A DNA stretch of 64,000 bases from Pyrinomonadaceae bacterium (GCA_014380365.1 JACMJZ010000031.1:186001-250000), one strand, 5' to 3'; positions 35,201-44,367 are shown, numbered from the stretch's first letter. Program-made: numbers and translations. Notes: generated by a model not told the origin, from the letters alone.

Positions 35201-35342
35201 ACTCCTCCATTAGCTTTTGGTTGGAGGGATTCCGCGCAGGCGAACGTAAACGCACGCGGGCGTCAGCAAGATCAACGACACCCTTTCCAGAGAGTTCTTT
35301 TGAATCCGGACCACCAGCTCCGGAACCTGTGTTCTTAGCCAT
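32256..35342 (-). CDS. TPR / GAF-like / sigma-54 activator (AAA+) with Fis-type HTH
   Basis: The protein has 1028 residues. Residues about 50-560 are TPR repeats, about 565-700 look like a degenerate GAF domain, and from about 715 the AAA+ domain begins. The Walker A is GESGTGKELVARAIH, the sigma-54 contact loop is GAFTGA, and the Walker B is GTLFLDEIGDLP. The C-terminal HTH is NISRAARELGLTRRGLYLKL. It lacks a receiver domain, so it is probably controlled by its TPR/GAF part rather than by direct phosphorylation. It is convergent with the TPR kinase, and a sigma-54-like promoter lies nearby at 29435. Confidence 0.93.
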   Translation of the reverse strand: MAKNTGSGAGGPDSKELSGKGVVDLADARVRLRSPARNPSNQKLMEELDEVNSLLDQGLSAEAKTRLSSLISSARNNPSILALARCGLSTALQMQGNYKESLAAVAMYESPESRAKLDQLAVQSLKVQIGLAYNYNGDHPKAISILKGTLREFSESGAEQNLGPIFAALARVYRSISEHPIALDYSQRALEHFRLAGEWRGLTEAYFGLGLAQIQEGDYEASLENFQQALKLVGDHPASYTLGRIYANMAGVCWFLKRPQEGVRYLEKAIGYYERTDHKASAANGYNNLGINLILMGQWGKAQEALERALSLASEADERAEKVPMILDSLGELLMLRGELDEAKDYLLRAVALATEDGNKWYACQALRTLARCYLAMEDYARALAKGEEALALAEVIADRQAICDSRLILAEAYLRNGQTAKCSVQLETLAGDTTESTTDLGFTGESQRLYGMLAMLKPDFSSAAQHFGSSVSIFDMLGDRYRAARGHSELGRAYALSQPSRAIEHLSRAANAFRELGAKLDQARAEAALANLDRTAPERSEEQSALTQLLTLRLAEAVTSRELLLRELAAIMRQETNAKSVVITEPGEHNRQRVVIAHGCTPAQSAKIAADLDQLGDDESQAAYGKKNSAAILQLRSSHAPSATLYIAPANRAKLPGGLSLEPLMRVAQLGLDVCALRASSHKGSRVQQPEELAGTSLMPGFIHSSPAMTKLVEEVHKIRSSDVTVLVTGESGTGKELVARAIHALSSRRSKVFIPFNCTAVPKELSEGYLFGYRRGAFTGAINDSAGVIRTAAEGTLFLDEIGDLPLDLQPKLLRFLQEGEIQPLGEQRPIKVDVRIIAATNTDLEEMVAQSRFREDLYYRLNVIRLRVPPLRERRSEIPTIVSYYINHYSAKFGRKDIQITPQAVDLLMVSDWPGNVRQLCNEIQRVVARAEDAAVITPDQLSPELKKTSAPTTPSSSASTLASMPASSLQNVTLADALEEVERRMIADALRKHGGNISRAARELGLTRRGLYLKLERYQLSASA

Positions 35343-35733
35343 GTAGTTCTACTAAAACACCGAATTCAAGCCGCTTTTCATTCCGCATTGCGATTGTGGC
35401 GTGATGAGGATTAGATGCAGCGGCCACTTTTCCCCGAGCCCCCGCACATGTTCTACCTAAACAGCGTAGAATTTAGCACATGGAGTCGTATGCGTCCACC
35501 TTGGTTTTCTTTGGTTAACATAGGAAATATCCAACATTGCGAAGTGAACCCCGCCTGAGTCACCCAGCCCAATCGGTACAGAATTCCGGTATCTTAAATC
35601 GATGGGACTGGCGCCGACCCAGCGAGTTTGCGGGCTGGCGCCTCGATTAACAGGAGCCTACCTTGACACCCTTTCCGGCTGGCCGCTATCATCTTCGTTT
35701 CCGTTGCAGGCACGAGACTTCGCCTAGCCGCTT
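35343..35733. other. Divergent spacer between the sigma-54 activator and ffh
   Basis: The spacer must hold promoters for both flanking genes. A GC-rich hairpin with GGCGCC arms lies at about 35609-35643, and CAGGAG follows. I see no convincing sigma-70 box and no 4.5S RNA gene. Confidence 0.35.
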
Positions 35734-37233
35734 ATGTTTGAGTCCTTATCGGACAAGTTAAAAAGGACACTCAAGAATCTGCGCGGCGAAGGCGTGCTGA
35801 CGAAGGAGCACGTTGACGCGGCGTTACGCGAGATTCGTCTCGCCCTGCTTGAGGCCGACGTCAACTATAAAGTCGCCAAAGACTTTATCGTCTCCGTCAA
35901 GGAAAAGGCCGAGGGACAGCAGGTTTGGCAGGAGCTGAAACCCTCGGAACAGGTCGTCAAGATAGTTTTCGACGAGCTGGTTGATTTGTTGGGAGGTCAA
36001 TCCTCCCGTTTGGTATTTACCAAGCAAGTCCCTAACGTCGTCATGATTGTGGGCCTGCAAGGCTCCGGTAAGACGACTTCGACGGGGAAAATTGCGCGTT
36101 GGCTGGCGACGAATCAGGATCGCAAGCCGCTGCTGCTTTCAGTTGACGTTTACCGGCCCGCAGCGCGCGAGCAGCTCAGGGTTATTGCCAGGGCAACTGG
36201 CCAACAGATCTTTGAACAACCTGAGACGAACGATCCGCTGACACTGGTGCGCGCGGCTTTCAAGCATGCACAGCAGACCGGCTTCGATACGTTGATGATT
36301 GATACTGCCGGACGCTTGCACATCGACGACGAGTTGATGGACGAGCTGGTTAACATCAAGAACGAAACGCATCCAGTCGAAATTTTGTTCGTAGCGGATG
36401 CGATGACCGGACAGGATGCAGTTCGCTCCGCTGAAGATTTCCACAAGCGCGTCGGCATTACCGGGGTAATTCTGACGAAGATGGACGGCGACGCGCGAGG
36501 TGGTGCGGCTCTTTCCATCAAGCAGGTTACCGGGCAGCCAGTAAAGTTCGTTGGCGTCGGGGAGAAGTATGACGCGCTGGAGCCTTTCTATCCCGACCGT
36601 GTGGCCCAAAGGATTCTCGGGATGGGCGACGTCTTGTCGCTTATCGAAGAGGTTCAATCGAAGGTCGATCAGACTGAGGCTGAGGAACAGTTAAGAAAGC
36701 TTCAGAAGAACGAGTTTACGCTCGACGATTTTCGGTCGCAGCTTCGCCAGGTCAAGAAGCTTGGTTCTTTCTCAAAGATCATGAAGATGCTTCCTGATCA
36801 GCTTCTCGGCGGCATTGGCATGCCGCAGATGGACGAAGATCAGACGAAGCAGATGGAGAAGGAGCTTAAGCGGACCGAATCAATCATCGACTCGATGACG
36901 AGCGAGGAGCGGACGGACCATAAGATTCTGAACGCCAACCGGCGCCGGAGAATATCGCGTGGTTCGGGGACCACGGTTGCTGAAGTCAACAAGCTCATCA
37001 AGCAATACACCGAGATGCGGCAGATGATGAAGCAACTCTCGGGATCGGGCATGTTTGGCGGCAGTGGTCTGAAGGGAAAGATGATGAGGCGCATGGCCGG
37101 AATTCCGGACATGGGCGGAATGGGCGGCTTCGGAGGCGACGGCGATGAAATGCCGAGCCTGCCTTCGTTGGCATCGCCGGCGGGATCATCGAGGAAAAAG
37201 CTCAAGAAGAAACGCAAGAAGAAACGAAGATAG
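35734..37233 (+). CDS. ffh: Signal recognition particle protein Ffh
   Basis: This 499-residue GTPase targets ribosomes making membrane proteins to FtsY. The N domain starts FESLSDKLKRTLKNLRGEG. The G domain has GLQGSGKTTSTGKIARWL (P-loop), DTAGRLHIDDELM, and TKMDGDARGGAALS. The M domain ends in methionine/glycine-rich sequence (GKMMRRMAGIPDMGGMGG) that binds signal peptides and SRP RNA, then a lysine-rich tail. It leads the operon with rpsP, khpA, rimM, trmD and rplS, a common bacterial order. Confidence 0.97.
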   Translation: MFESLSDKLKRTLKNLRGEGVLTKEHVDAALREIRLALLEADVNYKVAKDFIVSVKEKAEGQQVWQELKPSEQVVKIVFDELVDLLGGQSSRLVFTKQVPNVVMIVGLQGSGKTTSTGKIARWLATNQDRKPLLLSVDVYRPAAREQLRVIARATGQQIFEQPETNDPLTLVRAAFKHAQQTGFDTLMIDTAGRLHIDDELMDELVNIKNETHPVEILFVADAMTGQDAVRSAEDFHKRVGITGVILTKMDGDARGGAALSIKQVTGQPVKFVGVGEKYDALEPFYPDRVAQRILGMGDVLSLIEEVQSKVDQTEAEEQLRKLQKNEFTLDDFRSQLRQVKKLGSFSKIMKMLPDQLLGGIGMPQMDEDQTKQMEKELKRTESIIDSMTSEERTDHKILNANRRRRISRGSGTTVAEVNKLIKQYTEMRQMMKQLSGSGMFGGSGLKGKMMRRMAGIPDMGGMGGFGGDGDEMPSLPSLASPAGSSRKKLKKKRKKKRR

Positions 37234-37257
37234 TGAACTACCATCGGAGGTAATGAT

Positions 37258-37521
37258 TTGTTAGCAATAAAATTGATGCGCACGGGCGCAAAGAAACGGC
37301 CTTCATATCGAATTATAGTGAAGGAAAAACAATCGAAGCGCGATGGCGCCTATCTCGAAAACCTGGGCACCTACAATCCCACGCGAGACCCGGCGGAGGT
37401 CAAGGTTGATCTTGAGCGCGCTCAATACTGGATCGGCAAGGGCGCACAGCCAACTGAAACGGTTAGCCGCCTGCTAAAGCTTAGCGGCAAACAGCAGGCT
37501 GCCGCTCAGCCGGAAGCATAG
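37258..37521 (+). CDS. rpsP: 30S ribosomal protein S16
   Basis: The protein has 87 residues: LAIKLMRTGAKKRPSYRIIV and GAYLENLGTYNPT are the family marks. The start is a TTG at 37258 with GGAGG 7 nt upstream; this is the only start giving a full N-terminus. It follows ffh by 24 nt. S16 binds 16S rRNA during early 30S assembly. Confidence 0.95.
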   Translation: MLAIKLMRTGAKKRPSYRIIVKEKQSKRDGAYLENLGTYNPTRDPAEVKVDLERAQYWIGKGAQPTETVSRLLKLSGKQQAAAQPEA

Positions 37522-37546
37522 TTTCGCGGTTAGTCGGAAGCACGAA

Positions 37547-37777
37547 ATGAAAGAATCCGTCGAGATGATCGTTAAGGCACTGGTGGACGAAGTTGACGCG
37601 GTAGACGTGCGTGCGATTGATCGTGAAGGAGCCACGCTCATTGAGGTGCGTGTAGCTCCGGGCGATATGGGGAAGATAATAGGCAGGCAGGGACGGACGA
37701 TACGCGCCTTGCGTTCCCTCGCTTATGCGGTGAGTTTGAAGAAGCGACATCGCTACATTCTTGAAATTGTGGAATGA
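37547..37777 (+). CDS. khpA: KH-domain RNA-binding protein KhpA
   Basis: The protein has 76 residues, a single KH domain. The GxxG loop is in GKIIGRQGRTIRALRSLAY. It starts KESVEMIVKALVDEVDAVDV, as expected for KhpA (formerly YlqC). It lies between rpsP and rimM, its usual place, and acts as a small RNA chaperone, in some bacteria together with KhpB. Confidence 0.93.
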   Translation: MKESVEMIVKALVDEVDAVDVRAIDREGATLIEVRVAPGDMGKIIGRQGRTIRALRSLAYAVSLKKRHRYILEIVE

Positions 37778-37781
37778 GCCT

Positions 37782-38324
37782 GTGAAAGAGTTGTCAGGTG
37801 AGGAGAGCGCCGAAGAGCTAATTACAGTGGCTCGCGCGACAAAGACGAGAGGCCTGAAGGGCGAACTCGTCGCAGATCTCTTAACTGATTTTCCTGAGCG
37901 ATTTGAGACTGTCTCCCGAGTGTTTGGTATCGGCCCCAAAGGAGAACGCCAGGAGTTGGAACTTGAGAACTACTGGTTTCAAAACGATCGTGTGGTGCTG
38001 AAGTTTTCAGGTTACGACAACGTCGACTCGGCCAAGGCTCTGGTGGGCTTCACGTTTGCGCTTCCCGAAGAGGAGCGTGTCGAGCTACCCGACGACGAGT
38101 TTTATGATTGGGAATTGGAAGGCTGCCTGGTCGAGACGAACGCCGGTTCGTCAGTTGGTAAGGTGAGCAGAATCTTAAGGACGGGTGGTGTTGAGCTGTT
38201 GGTTGTGGAAGACGCAGACCGAAGCGAACACCTGATACCGATGGCCGAATCGATTGTTGTTAGCATTGATATCTCGAGTAAGAGGATCTTGATTGATCCG
38301 CCTGAAGGTTTGTTGGATTTGTAG
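37782..38324 (+). CDS. rimM: Ribosome maturation factor RimM
   Basis: I prefer the GTG at 37782, just after the khpA stop; the frame extends to a TTG at 37761 that would overlap khpA by 17 nt. The protein has about 180 residues: the N-terminal RimM barrel ([40 protein letters not shown]) and the C-terminal PRC barrel ([35 protein letters not shown]). It binds S19 and helps process 16S rRNA. Close spacing suggests coupled translation with khpA. Confidence 0.93.
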   Translation: MKELSGEESAEELITVARATKTRGLKGELVADLLTDFPERFETVSRVFGIGPKGERQELELENYWFQNDRVVLKFSGYDNVDSAKALVGFTFALPEEERVELPDDEFYDWELEGCLVETNAGSSVGKVSRILRTGGVELLVVEDADRSEHLIPMAESIVVSIDISSKRILIDPPEGLLDL

Positions 38325-38344
38325 TTTTCTTTGAAATTTGCACT

Positions 38345-39043
38345 GTGCTGCGCTGCGACATAATCACAATCTTCCCTGAGTTTTTTCGCGAGGCGTTTGA
38401 TTATGGGATTATCCGAAAGGCACGCGCCGCCGGGCTGGTGGAAACCAAAGCGCACGACCTGCGCGGATGGACAAACGATAAACATCACATTGTTGATGAT
38501 CGTCCATTCGGTGGCGGCGAAGGAATGGTGCTCAAGGCCGAACCGATCTTCGCGGCCGTTCAAGAGTTGACCGGATGCCCCACTCGCGAAAGTTATCCGC
38601 TCGAGACGCGAGTAATTCTTTTGTCGCCCCAGGGTAGAGTATTTACCCAGGAAGTGGCGCAGGACATTGCAAAGCACGCCTCGCAAGTGGTCCTGATTTG
38701 CGGCCGTTACGAAGGTGTTGACGAGCGAGTTAGTGAGGGCCTGGCGACCGATGAGATCTCGATTGGCGATTACGTGTTGTCGGGTGGCGAGCCGGCGGCG
38801 TTAGTGGTGATTGACGCGCTCGTCCGGTTGTTACCAGGTGCGTTAGGGAACGAAAGCTCCGCGACGTTTGAATCGTTCTCGCAAGCGCTGTTGGATCATC
38901 CGCACTACACGCGGCCGACGGAAGTTGCGGGCTTAGGTGTTCCTGAGGTTTTGTTGACAGGCAATCACGCGGAGATTGCCCGCTGGCGCCGCGACGCAGC
39001 TCTCCGGAAGACGCAACGCAATCGCCCGGATCTATTGAAATGA
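38345..39043 (+). CDS. trmD: tRNA (guanine-N1)-methyltransferase TrmD
   Basis: The GTG start gives 232 residues beginning [20 protein letters not shown]. The trefoil-knot SAM site is seen in [13 protein letters not shown] and [20 protein letters not shown], and [14 protein letters not shown] is intact. It methylates G37 of tRNAs and prevents +1 frameshifting. The position between rimM and rplS is the standard one. Confidence 0.96.
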   Translation: MLRCDIITIFPEFFREAFDYGIIRKARAAGLVETKAHDLRGWTNDKHHIVDDRPFGGGEGMVLKAEPIFAAVQELTGCPTRESYPLETRVILLSPQGRVFTQEVAQDIAKHASQVVLICGRYEGVDERVSEGLATDEISIGDYVLSGGEPAALVVIDALVRLLPGALGNESSATFESFSQALLDHPHYTRPTEVAGLGVPEVLLTGNHAEIARWRRDAALRKTQRNRPDLLK

Positions 39044-39073
39044 TTTTGAGTCCGAGTTTAATGGAGTAAAGAA

Positions 39074-39472
39074 ATGAATCGATTAGATAGCATCGAAGGA
39101 ACGCAACTGCGGCAGAACATTCCTGAGTTTCAATCAGGAGATACGGTTCGCGTGCACGTCCGGATCAAAGAGTCGGAGACCAAAGAGCGTCTGCAGGCGT
39201 TTGAAGGTGTAGTCATTGCTCGCAAACACGGCGGGGCCAGAGAAACGATAACAGTGCGCAAGACGAGCTTTGGTATCGGAGTCGAGCGAATCTTCCCGTT
39301 ACACGCGACTATTGTGGACCATATTGATGTAGTGAAGAGGGGACGAGTCCGTCGGGCAAAGCTTTATTATCTTCGTGCATTGCGCGGAAAAGCAGCGCGT
39401 ATCCGGGAGCGGGACACGCGCGGCCACCAGGGTGGCGCTTCAAAAGCAACCACAGCAACAGGAAAGAAATGA
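39074..39472 (+). CDS. rplS: 50S ribosomal protein L19
   Basis: The protein has 132 residues with the L19 blocks [55 protein letters not shown] and [21 protein letters not shown]. The C-terminal extension is basic and disordered. It is the last gene of the operon. The start is an ATG with a GGAG-like site 8-9 nt upstream. Confidence 0.96.
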   Translation: MNRLDSIEGTQLRQNIPEFQSGDTVRVHVRIKESETKERLQAFEGVVIARKHGGARETITVRKTSFGIGVERIFPLHATIVDHIDVVKRGRVRRAKLYYLRALRGKAARIRERDTRGHQGGASKATTATGKK

Positions 39473-39602
39473 CGCTCCTGTGCACGCACTAATTTTCAAC
39501 AGAGCGAGTCCTCGGATTTGCTCTAGAGTTGATCTTGCTTACCTCGTTAACTTCAGTTGCTGAGCTAGGTTTTCTCACCAGATAGCTCAGGGTCTTTGAT
39601 CG

Positions 39603-40763
39603 ATGGGAGCCGCAGCGTACTTGCGCATAGGAATCGACGCCCACTCAATTGGCACCGGTCTGGGCGGTAATGAAACCTATGCGACTAATCTTATCGAAGC
39701 CCTCGCTGAGATAGATTCCCACAACGAATATACTCTTTACGTCACCAAGCGATCGGCCGTGGATCGTTACCAGAACCGCTGGCCAAACTTCCTCGTTCGT
39801 CAAACGTTGCCACACAGTCCCCTGGTGCGTATCCCTCTGACGTTGAGCGCTGAACTGCGTCGCCGGCCGGTGGATCTGCTTCACGTGCAATATACCGCGC
39901 CGCCGTTTAGTCCCTGCCCGATCGTTTCAACCATTCATGACCTGGCCTTCGAGCACTTACCTCAGACATTCAATCGCAGAAGCTGGATGCAATTACGGTT
40001 CACGGTGCGGCGGACAGCCAAGAAGGCGGCGCAAATTATCACCGTCTCCGAGTACTCAAAATGCGATATCGTTGAGACCTACGGCATTCCAGCTGAACGC
40101 ATTACGGTTACGCATGAAGCAGCCCCGTCCAACTTTGGACCAATCGAAAATGAAAAAGAACTTCGACTGGTCAGACAAACTTATGGGATAGAAGGGGACT
40201 ACATCCTGTCAGTTGGCTCGATTCAGCCGCGCAAGAATCTGAGTCGCCTGCTCGCAGCTTACTCTCGCTTGCGCAGCACGCGAGCAGAGGGTAAGCTCCC
40301 TCAACTTGTAATCGTCGGTAAATGTGCTTGGCTCTTTGAGGAAACACTCCGCACCATCAAGGAATTGCAGTTCGGTAGGTCTGTAATTCAAACCGGATAT
40401 GTGCCGGAAACCGATCTGCCGGCACTGTATTCAGGGGCAGTCTGTTTCGTTTATCCATCATATTTCGAAGGGTTTGGTTTGCCGCCACTCGAGGCAATGA
40501 AATGTGGGACGCCGGTAATCGCAGGCAACAGGACCAGCCTGCCCGAGGTTGTCGGAGATGCGGGGGTGCTTGTGGATCCCTTTGAGGTCGATAGCATCGC
40601 CGCCGCGATTGAGAAAGTCATAGGAGACTCCGACTTGCGCTTGAAGTTGCGCGTCAAAGGTTTGGAACGTGCCCAGCTTTTCGATTGGCGCCAGACTGCT
40701 CGGCAAACTCTCGCGGTGTATATGAAGAGTGCGGGCTTAAAGGACGAATCCTTAAGCAGCTAA
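39603..40763 (+). CDS. GT4-family glycosyltransferase
   Basis: The protein has 386 residues of GT-B build. The N-terminal domain contains RIGIDAHSIGTGLGGNETYA and the acceptor-side VSTIHDLAFEHLP. The C-terminal domain has LSVGSIQPRKNLSRLLAAY and the nucleotide-sugar motif PSYFEGFGLPPLEAMKCGTPVIA. It is probably a mannosyl- or rhamnosyl-type enzyme of polysaccharide synthesis. It is placed with the next gene, a second GT4, away from the main locus; whether both serve the same glycan is unknown. Confidence 0.9.
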   Translation: MGAAAYLRIGIDAHSIGTGLGGNETYATNLIEALAEIDSHNEYTLYVTKRSAVDRYQNRWPNFLVRQTLPHSPLVRIPLTLSAELRRRPVDLLHVQYTAPPFSPCPIVSTIHDLAFEHLPQTFNRRSWMQLRFTVRRTAKKAAQIITVSEYSKCDIVETYGIPAERITVTHEAAPSNFGPIENEKELRLVRQTYGIEGDYILSVGSIQPRKNLSRLLAAYSRLRSTRAEGKLPQLVIVGKCAWLFEETLRTIKELQFGRSVIQTGYVPETDLPALYSGAVCFVYPSYFEGFGLPPLEAMKCGTPVIAGNRTSLPEVVGDAGVLVDPFEVDSIAAAIEKVIGDSDLRLKLRVKGLERAQLFDWRQTARQTLAVYMKSAGLKDESLSS

Positions 40764-40810
40764 TCCAATACCAAATTGTCGACCAATCGGAAGGTCGATA
40801 TGTCAGTCTT

Positions 40811-41989
40811 ATGCGCATAGCCATACTCGGAACGCGTGGAATACCAGCCAGCTACGGCGGATTCGAGACCTTCGCAGAACATCTTGCCACCAGGTTGGTT
40901 GCGCGAGGGCACGAGGTCACAGTGTATGGCCGGGCCCACTATGTCTCACCACGCGAGATGGAGTACCACGGTGTTCGTTTAAAAGTCCTGCCGACGATCC
41001 GGCACAAATACTTCGACACAGTCGTCCATGCCTTCCTGTCCGCGGTTCACGCGGTCTCTGAGCGTTTCGACGCAGTGCTAATCTGCAATGCCGCCAATGC
41101 ACCTTTCGCTTCAATACTGAGAATGACCGGAACTCCGGTGGCCATCAACGTCGACGGGCTCGAGCACAAACGCAAGAAATGGAACTGGCTGGCCAAGCGT
41201 TACTATTTGCTCGCCGAACGTCTGTCCACAATTCTGCCGAATGTAACGATCACGGATGCCCAAGTAATTCACGACTACTACCTGGCGCGTTACAACGCCA
41301 AATCAAAGATGATTGCCTACGGTTCCGAAGTTGAAAGACGGCCAGACCGTGCGGCGGTGCGCCGTTGGCGGGCGGAGCCAAACAGGTACGTCCTTTACGT
41401 CTCGCGTCTTGAACCGGAAAACAATGCGCGCCTTGTCATCGAGGCTTTCAAGAAGGTAAGGACCGCTTATCGCCTACTGATCGTCGGCGATGCGCCCTAT
41501 GCGCGCGAGTACATCAATGACCTAAAGGCCCGTGCCAAGGGCGACAAGAGAATCATCTTCACGGGTTTTGTTTTTGGGCAGGACTATCGGGCCCTGCAGC
41601 AGAACGCTTACTGTTACGTGCATGCAACCGAGGTGGGGGGAACACATCCAGCGCTCCTGGAGGCGATGGGTTATGGTAACTGCGTGCTGACGCTGGCTAC
41701 TCCCGAAAACATCGAAGCGGTTGGCGATGCCGGAATTCCTTACTCCGACGAGTTGGACCTGGCTGAAAAACTACAGCGCGTTTTGCGCGATGGTTCACTG
41801 GTGCAGAGTTTCCGCCATCGAGCGCAGCTCCGGGTGCAGCGTTACTACGATTGGGACCGAGTGGTTGATCAGTACGAGAAGTTGTTCGCTGAGATGACTG
41901 GTATTTCCCGCTCCGACGAAGGTGGACCGCGATCTTCGAGTGAGGCTGCAGAGCGAGTTGACGAGATCCTGGCCCATTCCGAAAATTAA
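40811..41989 (+). CDS. DUF1972/GT4 glycosyltransferase
   Basis: The protein starts MRIAILGTRGIPASYGGFET, the DUF1972 signature that marks rhamnosyl-type GT4 enzymes, and has 392 residues. The frame reaches 40685, but that part overlaps the upstream gene and is not needed. The C-terminal GT4 domain includes LYVSRLEPENNARLVIEAF and ATEVGGTHPALLEAMGYGN. It follows the other GT4 gene by 47 nt, so the pair is likely one unit. Confidence 0.9.
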   Translation: MRIAILGTRGIPASYGGFETFAEHLATRLVARGHEVTVYGRAHYVSPREMEYHGVRLKVLPTIRHKYFDTVVHAFLSAVHAVSERFDAVLICNAANAPFASILRMTGTPVAINVDGLEHKRKKWNWLAKRYYLLAERLSTILPNVTITDAQVIHDYYLARYNAKSKMIAYGSEVERRPDRAAVRRWRAEPNRYVLYVSRLEPENNARLVIEAFKKVRTAYRLLIVGDAPYAREYINDLKARAKGDKRIIFTGFVFGQDYRALQQNAYCYVHATEVGGTHPALLEAMGYGNCVLTLATPENIEAVGDAGIPYSDELDLAEKLQRVLRDGSLVQSFRHRAQLRVQRYYDWDRVVDQYEKLFAEMTGISRSDEGGPRSSSEAAERVDEILAHSEN

Positions 41990-42015
41990 TGGATTTCTCC
42001 TGGCCCACAAAGACT

Positions 42016-42053
42016 GCTGCCCCGCTAATCGCTTGGATTGGCGGGGCAGCTTT
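42016..42053 (+). terminator. Intrinsic terminator after the GT4 pair
   Basis: GCTGCCCCGC (42016-42025) pairs perfectly with GCGGGGCAGC (42041-42050), with a 15-nt loop, followed by TTTC. It lies 27 nt after the stop of the second GT4 gene. The T-run is short, so efficiency is uncertain. Confidence 0.65.
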
Positions 42054-42345
42054 CTGGGCAGGTTCGGGTAAATTCGGGTGGCCTGGCAAAGAACTGGGAA
42101 TCGCTAAAATCAACGATCCCTTGAATCAGGGGGTGCGTTTGCGGGTGAGATAAAGCCTCGCGGTAAAGTATTAAAAACGGACCGCGTCCCTTGAAATAGC
42201 ACCTGGTTTTTCAATGAACTGCTGTCAATAGTGTGAAATTATACCGAGTGCCCGTGACATGTCAAGCACATTTCACCGTTTTAGCAAAACTTTTGTGACA
42301 TATGATCCATTTTGGACGGTGAACAAGCGCCGTTTTGAGTAAAAA
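42054..42345. other. AT-rich convergent spacer
   Basis: This 290-nt spacer between converging genes is notably richer in A and T than its surroundings (around 42220-42345). No gene or clear promoter is visible. Confidence 0.3.
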
Positions 42346-43545
42346 TTACTTCCCTGATCTAGCTTGGGAGAGACGAGTGGCTTGCCGACGCACAGCCTCC
42401 GAAATGTTTCGATTCTGGGAGAGTTGGGACAAGTCCTTAGTGCGAATTCTTGGCAGAATACCGATAACTGTGGGGATGGGCGTGCGGGGGTTGCGGACGA
42501 GGTTATGAATAATCGGATAGGAGCGGGCCCAACCGCGGTTGATGGAAATAAGTCGCAGCACTTCGTCGCTTACTGTTCTCATCGCGGCAATGTTTTCGAT
42601 TTCCTGATCGTTGATTCGGGGATTGTTAACCACCGCGGCGGCCACCACTTTATTTGAATCTCGAATCAAAATGCCGCGGGCCTCACGGTCGCCCTTCATA
42701 GCCATCTTCATTCTATCGCGCGCGTTCATAAACATTAGTCGCCGGATCAAAGACACGCGCTCGGCCGGAACCTCACCCATTTCTATCCGCTCAAATTCGA
42801 TCATCCGTTTGAAGTTGGCCGCATGTTCCTCGGGTGTTTCGGCGGCTAGGTCTTCGTAACGTTCGGCGGGTAGCCAGGAGGTGTCGAGATCAGCGTCTGA
42901 AACCTCAATGTGCTCGGCAAGCAGCCAGGCATCTTCAACACTCAAGGTTTCCGTCAGGTCGGCACTCTCAAAAAACTCTGCCGCGGCACTGTTGCCCCGT
43001 GCTCGAAGTTCCTGGGCAATCTGCTGTGCGCCTCTTTCCTTCTCAAAAAATTCGCGCTTCGTTTCGCGCGCGCGTCTTTCGGCTTCAGTGGAGCGGTCGG
43101 AATTTGCCAGAATCGCATCAATGATCGCCGGAAAACGAACCAGCCGTTGCTGATTCATCGCGATCAGATCGAGCACCGAACTATCCGGGGTCGAAGCGGC
43201 CAAACTCGCCACTGCTTGATCGGAGGTGTTCTGGTTGAGGACTACGGCTTCATGAATTTGACGATCGGCTCTTGAGGAAGTTGCGACGTAATCGAGCACT
43301 GCCGCCGATGTGTCGACACTTTTGGCGGCGGTCAGCAAGTCGTCCGGGCTTTGAGATTCGAGTGTTGCTGTGGCGGCTTCGGCTAACTCCGCTTCCGAAG
43401 ATTCGCGCAGCGCGACCAGCACTTCAAGGAGGTCCGACTGACCGAGCGGCAATAGGCCGCTTGCAGCCGCAAGTTTGGCCTGTCGTGGGGCGGTCCCACT
43501 CAGGATTGCCTGAACTACGGGGTTAGTTGAAATCGTTGTGCTCAT
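42346..43545 (-). CDS. Helical-repeat (HEAT/DUF2336-like) protein of unknown function
   Basis: The protein has 399 residues and no signal peptide. It is nearly all helical, with repeats ending in short loops, such as VVLNQNTSDQAVASLAAST and AAAVVNNPRINDQEIENIA, and SQNRNISEAVRRQA near the end. The spacing of NN/NP-type turns about every 35-45 residues resembles DUF2336 or HEAT scaffolds. A charged segment (EAERRARETKREFFEKERGA) divides two repeat parts. No catalytic motif is visible. It is the last gene of a minus-strand group with a TonB-family gene and secA. Confidence 0.7.
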   Translation of the reverse strand: MSTTISTNPVVQAILSGTAPRQAKLAAASGLLPLGQSDLLEVLVALRESSEAELAEAATATLESQSPDDLLTAAKSVDTSAAVLDYVATSSRADRQIHEAVVLNQNTSDQAVASLAASTPDSSVLDLIAMNQQRLVRFPAIIDAILANSDRSTEAERRARETKREFFEKERGAQQIAQELRARGNSAAAEFFESADLTETLSVEDAWLLAEHIEVSDADLDTSWLPAERYEDLAAETPEEHAANFKRMIEFERIEMGEVPAERVSLIRRLMFMNARDRMKMAMKGDREARGILIRDSNKVVAAAVVNNPRINDQEIENIAAMRTVSDEVLRLISINRGWARSYPIIHNLVRNPRTPIPTVIGILPRIRTKDLSQLSQNRNISEAVRRQATRLSQARSGK

Positions 43546-43656
43546 GGAAGAGAAATCTGCGGCAAACTACGCGCCTTCAGAGTTTAACCCAGGGTTCCGA
43601 AGGAAAAAGTTGATCTGAGACGACCTGCGGACATTTTGGATTTCTTAGTCCAAAAA

Positions 43657-44367
43657 TTAGAAATAAAACTCGTACGCCGGAGCATATGGCTTGCGGGATT
43701 TGTCTTTCCCCTTCTTAAAGTCATAGGAGAGGGTCGCAAACTGCGAAACCTGCTGCTCGTCTCGCATGGCTGGCGTAAACTTGATCTGCCGTGCTGCTTC
43801 CATGGCCGACTCCGTCAAACCATGCTTCAACGCCTTCATCGGGAAGACGTGTTTCACAGTCCCGTCCGCAGCCAGGACGAGGCGTATTCTGACTTCCCCT
43901 TCGGCTCCGGCAGCCCGCGCCTCATCCGTGTAAATTGCGGCCGGAGACTCCAGGAGGCGGGCCTTCGGCTTAACTTCACCCGCACCGAAAACTGTGCGGG
44001 TGGTTGGCGGGGTTACGGGCTTTGAATAAACCGCCAGCGTCTCGCGCCGCTCGCGCCACATGTCGGCTTGCGGAGGACTGAGTTGCAGGATCTGGTCAAC
44101 TGTATTCCCGGCTTCGGTGAAGCTATTTGCTAATTCAAACTGCCATTCGCGAACGCGCTCGCGAGCGTCGAGCGGATAAACGCGCTTTGCTGGTCCGTTG
44201 GCAAACACGGCCAGGATTGCCTCATGTTGCTTTTGATATTGGGCTTCGAGTTGTGCGAGCGACGGTTGTTGGGCCGAGACGGCGACGGGCCGACCCAGCA
44301 GTGCGGCAATGACTGCAATTGTCAGCAGCGTTTGCAGACAGGGCGAGGTTAGTCTGGCCGTGAGCAT
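43657..44367 (-). CDS. TonB-family secreted protein (TonB C-terminal domain)
   Basis: The protein has 236 residues and a signal peptide (residues about 1-33, cut near VSAQQ). The TonB-like C-terminal domain is at about 125-215: AIYTDEARAAGAEGEVRIRL, VLAADGTVKHVFPMKAL, AMEAARQIKFTPAM. It lacks the usual anchoring helix plus long proline-rich arm of a true TonB, so it may be a soluble periplasmic relative. AAGGAGG lies close to the ATG, a strong site. It is downstream of secA, gap 120 nt. Confidence 0.82.
   Translation of the reverse strand: MLTARLTSPCLQTLLTIAVIAALLGRPVAVSAQQPSLAQLEAQYQKQHEAILAVFANGPAKRVYPLDARERVREWQFELANSFTEAGNTVDQILQLSPPQADMWRERRETLAVYSKPVTPPTTRTVFGAGEVKPKARLLESPAAIYTDEARAAGAEGEVRIRLVLAADGTVKHVFPMKALKHGLTESAMEAARQIKFTPAMRDEQQVSQFATLSYDFKKGKDKSRKPYAPAYEFYF

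Noticed and set aside
35580-35733. Possible 4.5S SRP RNA upstream of ffh
   Set aside because: The GGCGCC hairpin lacks the conserved SRP RNA tetraloop and symmetric loop, so it cannot be supported.
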